A stretch of 64,000 bases of DNA. It comes from Pyrinomonadaceae bacterium (GTDB lineage Bacteria; Acidobacteriota; Blastocatellia; Pyrinomonadales; Pyrinomonadaceae). The notes under the pieces are model-generated. The model made no database searches and had not been told where the DNA came from. It worked only from the letters and a program-made list of their open reading frames with translations. The stretch lies in NCBI GenBank assembly GCA_028284415.1, contig JANQRU010000003.1, positions 97,001-161,000 on the forward strand, in the 5' to 3' direction. This document shows, piece by piece, positions 52,029 to 58,090 of this stretch (positions are counted from its first letter, which is position 1; each line of letters begins with the position of its first letter). A program made the position numbers and the translations under genes.

Positions 52029-52117
52029 TAGTGGCAGAAGGAATCGAACCTTCATCTTGCTCTAATCTGGAGCGGACGCCGTATAAGGACGCTGTTTTAC
52101 CGTTAAACTACACCACT
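52029..52117 (-). tRNA. tRNA with anticodon TAT and long variable arm
   Basis: Acceptor AGTGGTG/TGCCACT, D-arm GTTT-AACGGTA-AAAC, anticodon arm GCGTC-CTTATAC-GGCGT, long variable arm with GCTC-CAGATTA-GAGC, T-arm GAAGG-TTCGATT-CCTTC. TAT would read AUA; bacteria seldom have this anticodon and tRNA-Ile never has a long arm. Identity open. Confidence 0.7.
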
Positions 52118-52126
52118 AAAATTTGG

Positions 52127-52201
52127 TACTCGCGGTTGGATTTGAACCAACAACCTTTGGAGTTTGAAACCAACGCCTCTTGCCGATTGGGCTACGCGAG
52201 C
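52127..52201 (-). tRNA. tRNA with Leu anticodon CAA but short variable arm
   Basis: Acceptor GCTCGCG/CGCGAGT, anticodon arm TTGGT-TTCAAAC-TCCAA (last pair T-T), variable AGGTT, T-arm GTTGG-TTCAAAT-CCAAC. Another type I tRNA with a leucine anticodon. Confidence 0.75.
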
Positions 52202-52214
52202 AAATATAATTTGA

Positions 52215-52286
52215 TGGATCGGGAGGGATTCGAACCCTCAAAGGAAGTTTGCAGGACTTCTATGTTGCCATTTACATCACCAACCC
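52215..52286 (-). tRNA. tRNA-Ala(TGC) with C33
   Basis: Acceptor GGGTTGG/CCGATCC contains the G3-T70 pair that marks alanine tRNAs. Anticodon arm GAAGT-CCTGCAA-ACTTC places C at position 33, where T is almost universal. T-arm GAGGG-TTCGAAT-CCCTC. Discriminator A. Confidence 0.78.
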
Positions 52287-52311
52287 AAGATGCTTAAAAA
52301 TTGAAGAAAAG

Positions 52312-52384
52312 TACCGACGGTGAGATTCGAACTCACAAATCACGGTTTCTAAGACCGCAGCCTTTGCCGTTTGGCTACGTCGGC
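52312..52384 (-). tRNA. tRNA with Leu anticodon TAG but short variable arm
   Basis: Acceptor GCCGACG/CGTCGGT, anticodon arm GCGGT-CTTAGAA-ACCGT (TAG, Leu CUA/CUN), variable GATTT, T-arm GTGAG-TTCGAAT-CTCAC, discriminator A. Third type I member with a leucine anticodon. Confidence 0.82.
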
Positions 52385-52398
52385 ATATTGAAAAGTTT

Positions 52399-52467
52399 GG
52401 GCGACAAGGATTGAAATGATGAATGGCTTCAATTAACAGTTGAATGTAATCATTTCGGCATTCGCCC
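52399..52467 (-). ncRNA. Y RNA-like gene 7, minimal form inside tRNA array
   Basis: Ends GGGCGAATGCC and CTTGTCGCCC pair; perfect second helix GAAATGAT/ATCATTTC; TTACAT; then a small hairpin TTCAA-CTGTTAA-TTGAA. No tRNA parts. 69 bases. It sits between tRNA-Leu(TAG) and Y RNA-like gene 8. Confidence 0.75.
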
Positions 52468-52478
52468 GTGATTCTAAT

Positions 52479-52543
52479 GAAAGCGACAAGGATTGAAGTG
52501 ATATTTTTTGGCTTAAAATGTAATCACTCCTGCATTCGCTTTC
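52479..52543 (-). ncRNA. Y RNA-like gene 8, minimal form inside tRNA array
   Basis: Ends GAAAGCGAATGC and CTTGTCGCTTTC pair; second helix AGTGAT/ATCACT; TTACAT; an AT-rich loop. 65 bases. It is 11 bases from gene 7 and 14 bases from tRNA-Cys. Confidence 0.73.
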
Positions 52544-52557
52544 AGAATGAAATTTGG

Positions 52558-52632
52558 AACGGGTAGTCGGAATCGAACCGACGATGAACTGGGTTGCAAT
52601 CAGTCGCCTTAAATCCACTTGGCTATACCCGC
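52558..52632 (-). tRNA. tRNA-Cys(GCA)
   Basis: Acceptor GCGGGTA/TACCCGT, anticodon arm ACTGA-TTGCAAC-CCAGT (last pair A-C), T-arm GTCGG-TTCGATT-CCGAC, discriminator T as expected for Cys. Confidence 0.9.
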
Positions 52633-52728
52633 TTAATTCAATTAAAAATTATCAATTACGAATTACGAATAATGATTACTTAATTCTTAATTCTTAATTC
52701 GTAATTTGAAATTGATAATTGATAAAAG

Positions 52729-52800
52729 CTTCGGGGGAAGGGTTCGAACCTTCGTTTCTCGATTCAAAGCCGAGTGTCCTGCCAACTAGACGACCCCGAA
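52729..52800 (-). tRNA. tRNA-Gln(TTG)
   Basis: Acceptor TTCGGGG/CCCCGAA, anticodon arm CTCGG-CTTTGAA-TCGAG, T-arm GAAGG-TTCGAAC-CCTTC, discriminator G. Confidence 0.93.
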
Positions 52801-52918
52801 ATAAAAGGTTTGTGAGGAGTTGGATTTGCGACTTTCTGTGAGATAAAGCAACAACGACGGCGTGATTTGAATCAACAACGATTCAAAATCTAAAATCGCA
52901 AATCCAAAATCGAAAAAG
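52801..52918. repeat. Spacer with 10-bp inverted repeat and self-similar words
   Basis: GGATTTGCGA and TCGCAAATCC are a perfect inverted pair about 70 bases apart. Words like AAATCTAAAATC repeat. A weak T-arm-like stretch (GATTCAAATC on the minus strand) may be a dead tRNA, but no acceptor pairs. Confidence 0.4.
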
Positions 52919-53004
52919 CGGAGGCGACAGGAGTTGAACCTGCATGAGAATTTTCACTCAATGGTTTAGCAAACCACCGCGGCTACCAGTTTCGCCACGC
53001 CTCC
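52919..53004 (-). tRNA. tRNA-Ser(GCT)
   Basis: Acceptor GGAGGCG/CGCCTCC, anticodon arm GTGGT-TTGCTAA-ACCAT, long variable arm (TGAG facing CTCA), T-arm GCAGG-TTCAACT-CCTGT, discriminator G. Ordinary type II serine tRNA. Confidence 0.94.
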
Positions 53005-53011
53005 AAAAAAG

Positions 53012-53085
53012 TAGCTGAGATAGGACTCGAACCTATAACCTCACGGATGTAAGCCGTTTGCTCAGCCTGTTTGAGCTTCTCAGCC
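53012..53085 (-). tRNA. tRNA-Val(TAC)
   Basis: Acceptor GGCTGAG/CTCAGCT, anticodon arm AACGG-CTTACAT-CCGTG (first pair mismatched), T-arm ATAGG-TTCGAGT-CCTAT, discriminator A. Confidence 0.9.
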
Positions 53086-53094
53086 AAAGAAAAA

Positions 53095-53169
53095 TCTAGG
53101 TGGCAAGATTCGAACTTGCGAATACTTGCTTCCAAAGCAAGCCCATATATCCATCTGTGGAACACCCAG
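53095..53169 (-). tRNA. tRNA-Pro(TGG)
   Basis: Acceptor CTGGGTG/CACCTAG, D-stem CCA/TGG, anticodon arm CTTGC-TTTGGAA-GCAAG, T-arm GCAAG-TTCGAAT-CTTGC. Confidence 0.92.
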
Positions 53170-53183
53170 TCAAAAAAACGTAA

Positions 53184-53268
53184 CGGAAGAGACAGGATTC
53201 GAACCCGCATGAGACATTTTGCTCGGCAGTTTTCAAGACTGCTGTCCTACCAGTTGGACATCTCTTCC
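53184..53268 (-). tRNA. tRNA-Ser(TGA)
   Basis: Acceptor GGAAGAG/CTCTTCC, anticodon arm GCAGT-CTTGAAA-ACTGC, long variable arm, T-arm GCGGG-TTCGAAT-CCTGT, discriminator G. Confidence 0.93.
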
Positions 53269-53291
53269 AAGAAAATCAAGGTAAAATTTGG

Positions 53292-53364
53292 CAGGAGCGT
53301 CCCGATTTGAACAGGAATTGTCGGGTTTGGAATCCGAGAGTTTAGCCATTTAACTTACGCTCCC
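53292..53364 (-). tRNA. tRNA-Trp(CCA)
   Basis: Acceptor GGGAGCG/CGCTCCT, anticodon arm TCGGA-TTCCAAA-CCCGA, T-arm TCCTG-TTCAAAT-CGGGA, discriminator G. Confidence 0.92.
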
Positions 53365-53464
53365 AAAACATTTAACATTTATCATTGACCATTGATGAGA
53401 TAACTGATTTTTCAATTGAAATTGGAATAATTGATAAATACTAAATGGTCAATGATAAATGAAA
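53365..53464. repeat. Self-complementary phrase spacer
   Basis: AACATTTATCATTGACCATT faces AATGGTCAATGATAAATG with a 50-base loop. The same word set occurs at 43085-43180, 49120-49195 and 53538-53632, always between the RNA genes. Confidence 0.55.
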
Positions 53465-53537
53465 AGAGGACGGCAGGACTTGAACCCGCAACCTGCTGAT
53501 TCGTATTCAGCTGTTCTTCCGGTTGAACTACGCCCCC
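53465..53537 (-). tRNA. tRNA-Arg(ACG)
   Basis: Acceptor GGGGGCG/CGTCCTC with G-T pairs, anticodon arm GCTGA-ATACGAA-TCAGC, T-arm GCGGG-TTCAAGT-CCTGC, discriminator T. Confidence 0.9.
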
Positions 53538-53633
53538 GAAAACATTGAACATTTAACATTGATCGGTCAATTCGTTTTAAGTGAAAACAATGTTGTTGTG
53601 AGACTTAGAAAAAGATAAATGTTCAATGAAGAG

Positions 53634-53716
53634 TGCATCGGGAAGGACTCGAACCTCCAACGCTCTTGCGAGCAACTGATTTACAGTCAGCCTGCCTACC
53701 AATCGGCATCCGATGC
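53634..53716 (-). tRNA. tRNA-Tyr(GTA)
   Basis: Acceptor GCATCGG/CCGATGC, anticodon arm GCTGA-CTGTAAA-TCAGT, long variable arm (GCTC-GCAA-GAGC), T-arm GGAGG-TTCGAGT-CCTTC, discriminator A. Confidence 0.94.
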
Positions 53717-53764
53717 GAAAAGGATTTAATCCAAAATCCGCAATCTAAAATCCTAAATCGAAAG

Positions 53765-53838
53765 TGTGGACGGAGGGACTCGAACCCTCATCTACGGTTT
53801 GGAAGACCATTATTCTAAAGCCTTTGAACTACGCCCAC
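53765..53838 (-). tRNA. tRNA-Gly(TCC)
   Basis: Acceptor GTGGGCG/CGTCCAC, anticodon arm ATGGT-CTTCCAA-ACCGT, T-arm GAGGG-TTCGAGT-CCCTC. First tRNA of the array in transcription order. Confidence 0.92.
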
Positions 53839-53869
53839 GTATCGTAAAAATTTGGTTTTTGTGTAAAAT

Positions 53870-54015
53870 AAAAAAGGCAGAGATTTATCTTGAGACAGAA
53901 TTCGGACGCAAAATTGCCCCGAATTCGAGTCACAAAAATTTGTTTCTTATCGGGAACTCGCCAAAGTTTATATCGAAAGAAGCAAATCTTTTTTGGAAGA
54001 CTCTCTGCCTTTTTT
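53870..54015 (-). ncRNA. Structured leader element ahead of the tRNA array
   Basis: AAAAAAGGCAGAGA and TCTCTGCCTTTTTT close a 146-base domain, which contains a second hairpin GAATTCGG/CCGAATTC. On the minus strand it stands between the promoter at 54488 and tRNA-Gly. The A/T-flanked outer stem looks like a terminator or attenuator in either direction. Confidence 0.45.
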
Positions 54016-54134
54016 ATTTTCGCACTTTTGTTTTGAGCAACGCCTTGGTAACTCCTCATCTTCGAGCAAATTCCAAACGCATTCTCAAAACGTGTTTTTT
54101 CGGTTATTCAGTTGTCAAATATCTTCAAAACGAA

Positions 54135-54185
54135 AAAGCGGTAACGCTTAAATTTCTCTTTTCGAGAACTTTTGCGTTACCGCTC
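54135..54185. terminator. Hairpin in the array leader
   Basis: AGCGGTAACGC and GCGTTACCGCT form an 11-bp stem with a long loop. A third hairpin GGGAACGGA/TCCGTTCCC lies at 54240-54264. Together the 640-base leader is hairpin-rich and has no coding frame I can support. Confidence 0.5.
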
Positions 54186-54487
54186 CTAAAATCATTTTTG
54201 AGTTTAATGCTTCCGCTAAACTCTTAAATTTTTAATTTTGGGAACGGAAACGAATCCGTTCCCGTATATCTAAATCTTTCTCTCCGTTATATTTAACCCA
54301 CGGAGGCTCGGCTGTGAATCTAAATTTTCAAAACTCGCACACACATTCACATATAGGCTACTGCCATACCGCATATCATTAATCGCGGGCGAGCCGTTTG
54401 TATGTTTTCTTGTCTGTGTCCAAGTTTGAATCACTTTACTTTCTCCTAAAATTTTTTTAATCGTTTCGCATCAAGCGAACGATTTTG

Positions 54488-54518
54488 AGTATAACCATAA
54501 TTTGAACGAGTGTGTCAA
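54488..54518 (-). promoter_or_regulatory. Sigma70-like promoter for the tRNA/Ro island
   Basis: On the minus strand TTGACA (54518-54513) and TATACT (54493-54488) are 19 bases apart, inside the gap after thiL and pointing at the tRNA array. No other strong promoter was seen before tRNA-Gly, so the array may be one long transcript from here. Confidence 0.65.
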
Positions 54519-54545
54519 GATTTTTTTGCAGTGATTTTAGAAAAG

Positions 54546-55529
54546 TTAAAAATGTTGGTAGCCTTTTGATTCTAAATTGTGGGAAAATCCATCCTTGATA
54601 AGTTCAATCTTTCCAACGGTTTCGGTTGTTTCCCCAATTTGTGTTGCAAAGCTCAAAATTTTGTCTTGATTTTTTTTGAATAATTTGGGGCTGACGGTAA
54701 AAAGTAGCTCAAAATCTTCTCCGCCGTGGAGAGCAAATTTTAAGTTATCCAAATTTTTGGATAAGAAATATTTATTATTTTTATCACTAAGATAAGCAAT
54801 GTTTTTATCAATTGGGATTTTATCGGCATAAATTTTTGCACCAACCATGCTTGCGTTGCAAATATGTCTCAAATCACTTGAAAGACCATCGCTTAAATCA
54901 ATCATTGATGAGGCAAAATTTGTTAAATCTGAACTGTCTTGAAAGGGAAGTGGAGCAAGTTGTTTGAGAAGCAATTTACTTTTCCAATCTTCCATATTGT
55001 TTTCATATCTCAATTCACTTTGTAATAATTTTAAGCCCGCATTAGCACCACCTAATTCGCCAGTTACAAAAATTAAATCACTTGATTTAGCTGTAGATCG
55101 TAGGATAGCTAAGTCTTTCTTTGTGGTTCCTAAAACTGTTGAATCAACTACAATTTTGTTAGGTGTTTTAGATATATCGCCGCCAACTAATTCAACTTTA
55201 TATTTTTCAGCTAAGGCTGTATAACCTATATAAAATTTATCAATAAAATTGGTGTTCCAAACATGTTCAGGGATACCTATGGATACTAATGAAAAGTTTG
55301 GTGTTCCACCCATCGCGGCAATGTCAGAAATCGAAACAGCAAGAGATTTATGCCCTATGAATTCTGGTTTTGTCCAGTCAGTCTTGAAGTCTATGTCTTC
55401 TACCAACATATCAGAGGAAATCAATAAATCTTCTTTTGAATCTTTGGGCAGAATTGCACAGTCATCACCAACTTTATTTAAGCCATATTTTTCAGTTAAG
55501 GATTGTAAAAATTCAAATTCTGTTCTCAT
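54546..55529 (-). CDS. thiL: Thiamine-monophosphate kinase
   Basis: A 327-residue enzyme making thiamine diphosphate from thiamine monophosphate. Motifs: GDDCAILP near residue 22, SSDMLVEDIDF near 38, the ATP/Mg loop SISDIAAMGGTPNF, VGGDISKT and SMIDLSDGLSSDL. Length is standard. Single gene; the cofactor it makes is used by the E1alpha/E1beta enzyme encoded elsewhere in this window. Confidence 0.94.
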   Translation of the reverse strand: MRTEFEFLQSLTEKYGLNKVGDDCAILPKDSKEDLLISSDMLVEDIDFKTDWTKPEFIGHKSLAVSISDIAAMGGTPNFSLVSIGIPEHVWNTNFIDKFYIGYTALAEKYKVELVGGDISKTPNKIVVDSTVLGTTKKDLAILRSTAKSSDLIFVTGELGGANAGLKLLQSELRYENNMEDWKSKLLLKQLAPLPFQDSSDLTNFASSMIDLSDGLSSDLRHICNASMVGAKIYADKIPIDKNIAYLSDKNNKYFLSKNLDNLKFALHGGEDFELLFTVSPKLFKKNQDKILSFATQIGETTETVGKIELIKDGFSHNLESKGYQHF

Positions 55530-55610
55530 ATATTTATTGACACAAGTATTGTAAATTCCTACAATAACGACGGCAACAGTATTTGAAACTTTAACATACC
55601 AGAGGACTTA

Positions 55611-56123
55611 ATGGGACAACCATCAGTGGCTATACCTGAGAAAATATTCTTTAAAATTGGTGAGGTTTGTGACATCGTAGATGTTCAAGCTCACGTTCTG
55701 CGTTATTGGGAAACTGAATTTCCAATGCTTTCACCCCAAAAAAACCGTTCCGGTCAACGAACTTATAGAAGACGGGATGTAGAAATTGCTTTACGTATAA
55801 AGGACTTACTATATGAGGATTTATATACGATTGCAGGTGCAAAGAAACGTCTTCAAAATGAGATGCGTGAATCGAGTAAGCTAAAAATTGTTCGCCCAGA
55901 ATCAAAAGATGATGGCAACTATATTAAAGCCGTTGAAGACCAACCAATAGAAGAGGAAGAGCTGGAATTAGAATTGGACGAAATCGAAGATATACCAGTT
56001 CAATCATCTCAATCTGTTAGCAATGAAGAGCTAGAATTAAATGATGAGAGAAGAGAAGCATTGAAATCACTCGCTTCTCAGTTATTGGAATTACGTGAAA
56101 TGCTCAAACCAAATCAAGGTTAA
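55611..56123 (+). CDS. MerR-family transcriptional regulator
   Basis: A 170-residue protein: winged helix-turn-helix [40 protein letters not shown] and [18 protein letters not shown]. The C-terminal half is acidic with a helix at the end. This form (often beside pheT/ihfA or tRNA genes) has no known effector. It lies upstream of tRNA-Pro in the same direction. Confidence 0.88.
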   Translation: MGQPSVAIPEKIFFKIGEVCDIVDVQAHVLRYWETEFPMLSPQKNRSGQRTYRRRDVEIALRIKDLLYEDLYTIAGAKKRLQNEMRESSKLKIVRPESKDDGNYIKAVEDQPIEEEELELELDEIEDIPVQSSQSVSNEELELNDERREALKSLASQLLELREMLKPNQG

Positions 56124-56182
56124 AAAAATTAACTTTTCTTTTTGACATAAACTCTAATCAACAATAATCTGATAAAAAACAA

Positions 56183-56256
56183 CGGGGCGTAGCGCAGCCT
56201 GGTAGCGCGCTTCCTTGGGGTGGAAGAGGTCGTGAGTTCAAATCTCGCCGTCCCGA
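56183..56256 (+). tRNA. tRNA-Pro(GGG), integration target
   Basis: Acceptor CGGGGCG/CGTCCCG, loop TTGGGGT (anticodon GGG), T-arm GTGAG-TTCAAAT-CTCGC, discriminator A, no CCA. Its GC-rich style differs from the array tRNAs. Its 3' half (from 56221) is repeated at 59860, marking an integrated element. Confidence 0.95.
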
Positions 56257-56258
56257 TT
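56221..56258 (+). repeat. Attachment site repeat, left (attL)
   Basis: The 38-base sequence from TGGAAGAGGTCGTGAG to TCCCGATT, the 3' half of tRNA-Pro plus two bases, is repeated exactly at 59860-59897. The element DNA starts right after it. Confidence 0.88.
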
Positions 56259-56272
56259 CGATAAACAAAGGG

Positions 56273-56299
56273 CTTGGAGAAATCCAAGTCTTTTCTTTT
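56273..56299 (+). terminator. Terminator supplied by the element for tRNA-Pro
   Basis: CTTGGA-GAAA-TCCAAG followed by TCTTTTCTTTT. It replaces the original tRNA terminator, which now lies after attR. Confidence 0.7.
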
Positions 56300-56306
56300 C
56301 GTCTAT

Positions 56307-56326
56307 TTGGTTGCAGGTTGGTTGCA
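56307..56326. repeat. 20-bp direct repeat, left copy
   Basis: TTGGTTGCAGGTTGGTTGCA occurs here and again at 59725-59744, near the other end of the element. These may be recombinase arm sites or an old att remnant. Confidence 0.65.
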
Positions 56327-56338
56327 TAACTCACATTA

Positions 56339-56500
56339 TTAAAGTGAAATTTCGTCTAATTTCGCCACATCCTGTCTCATCAAGTCCATATCAGGATGTA
56401 GGTAAATTTCAGTAATATCATGACTAGAATGAGCGTATAGAGCTTGAATCTGACTGGAGGGAACCTCACGGGTTAAGAGCTCTGTCCCAAAATGTGGCTG
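56339..56500 (-). pseudogene. Tyrosine-recombinase (integrase) C-terminal remnant
   Basis: Minus strand reads HFGTELLTREVPSSQIQALY, AHSSHDITEIYLHPD and ends LDEISL. These are the C-terminal integrase boxes: H.F.T.LL..G, the H(S) region before HSS, and the catalytic Tyr in EIYLHP. The upstream two-thirds of the gene are missing. Position just inside attL is typical for the element integrase. Confidence 0.75.
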
Positions 56501-57187
56501 GAAGATGCCTCTTTGAAATCGAATATCGTTTTAGTGAAACTAAAACCAGAAGTTTCTGCCGCTCCGTCTCGACCTAAACCAACTTCACCATCAGCAAGTA
56601 AAGATGCGACAAGTCCGCAATCGAAATTAAACTTCTCTTGTGTATCGTCTGCCAATGAAGAAACAGAGGTTTATATAGATGGATCGTTAGCGGACACTAA
56701 ACCTGCCGTGCCAGTCGGTCAGACCATAACGCATTCTGAAAGTGGATTAGCTAATGATACAACAATGACTGGAAAATTCCGTCACAAGTGGTCAGCAGGT
56801 GATGAATCAGAGTTCACAGCAGAAAAGTCTGCAACCACTGATCCCGCGACTGCCCCACCATCTAAGCCCTCGAATGGTGAAGGTGAATTTGTCAGCGGTT
56901 CTGGAAGTGGAAGTGGTTTTGTAACATTTGGTTAGCAAAATAATGGCGGAACTGGAGATTTCACAATTGAAAGGCGAATCGGCTCAAGTGGAGGGGTATC
57001 AGAAAAAACAGTCGACCACAGTTCACCATCAACAAGCTATACTGACCCTGAAGAATATATACAAACCGCTTCAGGATATTCAATTTACTATCGAATTAGA
57101 GATAATAATTTAACAGGCGGTGCCGGAGAATTTACCGAATGGGTAGAAGTAATTATTCCACCTTACAATTGGCATGGAAATTCTTGA
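56492..57187 (+). pseudogene. Gly/Ser-rich gene interrupted by an in-frame amber stop
   Basis: The frame from ATG at 56492 meets TAG at 56933-56935 and then stays open in the same frame to 57187. The part before the stop has SGSGSGSGFVTFG, the part after reads QNNGGTGDFTIERRIGSSGG and IYYRIRDNNLTGGAGEFTEW, so both belong to one protein of about 230 residues. The style resembles phage or surface structural proteins. It has no ribosome site and overlaps the integrase remnant. Confidence 0.55.
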
Positions 57188-57766
57188 TTCTATTATGAGC
57201 TTTGAAAATGAGATAAACGGAATGAAAATTCAAACTAATTGAAAAAAAATCCTTATAAAAAAATATTTACTATGATATTTGCTAATATTAGTAAACTCAA
57301 TATAATATGCATAAAAAAGACATATTTGTTTAAACTATTTTTAACAAAAAATGGTGTATATTAAATATATAGCGGTTATTTGGTATACAAACGTATTGTC
57401 GCACAACTGCTTTGTTTGCAATAAGATACGCTTTCTGTGGAGAATAGAATGATTAATTTGTATACAAAATACAAATTTAAATTATTTAGATTAAGTCAAC
57501 TCCAAGTGCCTGATAAACAACATCTTAGCCGACTAAACTAGCAAAAAAAGGATAACGGCACGTGGGTTGCATCAAATAACTATAGTAGGGTGTAATGCAA
57601 GTTTTATGCCAAAACTGCTAAAACACTCTCCCCAAATTGAGTTTAAGCAAAGCTGTAAAATTAGGCTCTCGTTTTTTGGATGCTTTGATACTTCTAAAAA
57701 TAATATGAGAATGAATCACCTTAACCAGTTGGAATATTGCAAAAAAGGCAATGAAGGAGTTTAATA
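57188..57766. other. Non-coding gap inside the integrated element
   Basis: AT-rich with no frame I can support. It holds two GTATACAAA-type words near 57382 and 57461 (TTTGGTATACAAAC, TTTGTATACAAAA), which may be part of a promoter or operator for the genes that follow. Confidence 0.4.
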
Positions 57767-58021
57767 ATGGCTACAGATGTTAACAAATTAATAGAACCTC
57801 AAAATATAAATGTTGTAGGTGACCTCAAGAAGAAAAACAAAAAGAATCGTTATAATTTTATATATTTTACTGTTTTAAGTATTCTTAACATGATGGCTGC
57901 AGCATTTGCAGTTAGTATTTTATATGTTGATAGCTTAGTATTTAAAATTGCATTAAGTATAGCAGCAATACTTTCAATTCTCGGGACATTTATAGTTATC
58001 TGGAAGTTTTTGCGAAGATAA
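57767..58021 (+). CDS. Small two-helix membrane protein of the integrated element
   Basis: An 84-residue protein: charged N-terminus with KKKNKKNRYN, then two hydrophobic helices (FTVLSILNMMAAAFAVSILY and FKIALSIAAILSILGTFIVI) and a basic end. The layout resembles small membrane partners found next to abortive-infection genes, but no family is recognised. GAAGGAG lies nine bases upstream of the ATG. A terminator hairpin follows. Confidence 0.6.
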   Translation: MATDVNKLIEPQNINVVGDLKKKNKKNRYNFIYFTVLSILNMMAAAFAVSILYVDSLVFKIALSIAAILSILGTFIVIWKFLRR

Positions 58022-58051
58022 TAAAATAATATAAGTCAGGGTATAAAAAAT

Positions 58052-58080
58052 AAGGAAGTATTTTAATACTTCCTTCTTTT
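58052..58080 (+). terminator. Intrinsic terminator
   Basis: GGAAGTATTTTAATACTTCC, a perfect short stem, followed by TTCTTTTTT. Confidence 0.85.
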
Positions 58081-58090
58081 TTATTTATTT

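Noticed and set aside
52031..52297. Long plus-strand reading frame across the tRNA array
   Set aside because: It runs antisense through three or four minus-strand tRNA genes; the protein-like words are reverse complements of T-arms and acceptor stems. Similar frames at 50551, 53071, 53633 and 53766 are rejected for the same reason.
57567..57764. TTG-started frame of 65 codons before the small membrane gene
   Set aside because: No ribosome site, weak start, no recognisable features; treated as leader DNA.
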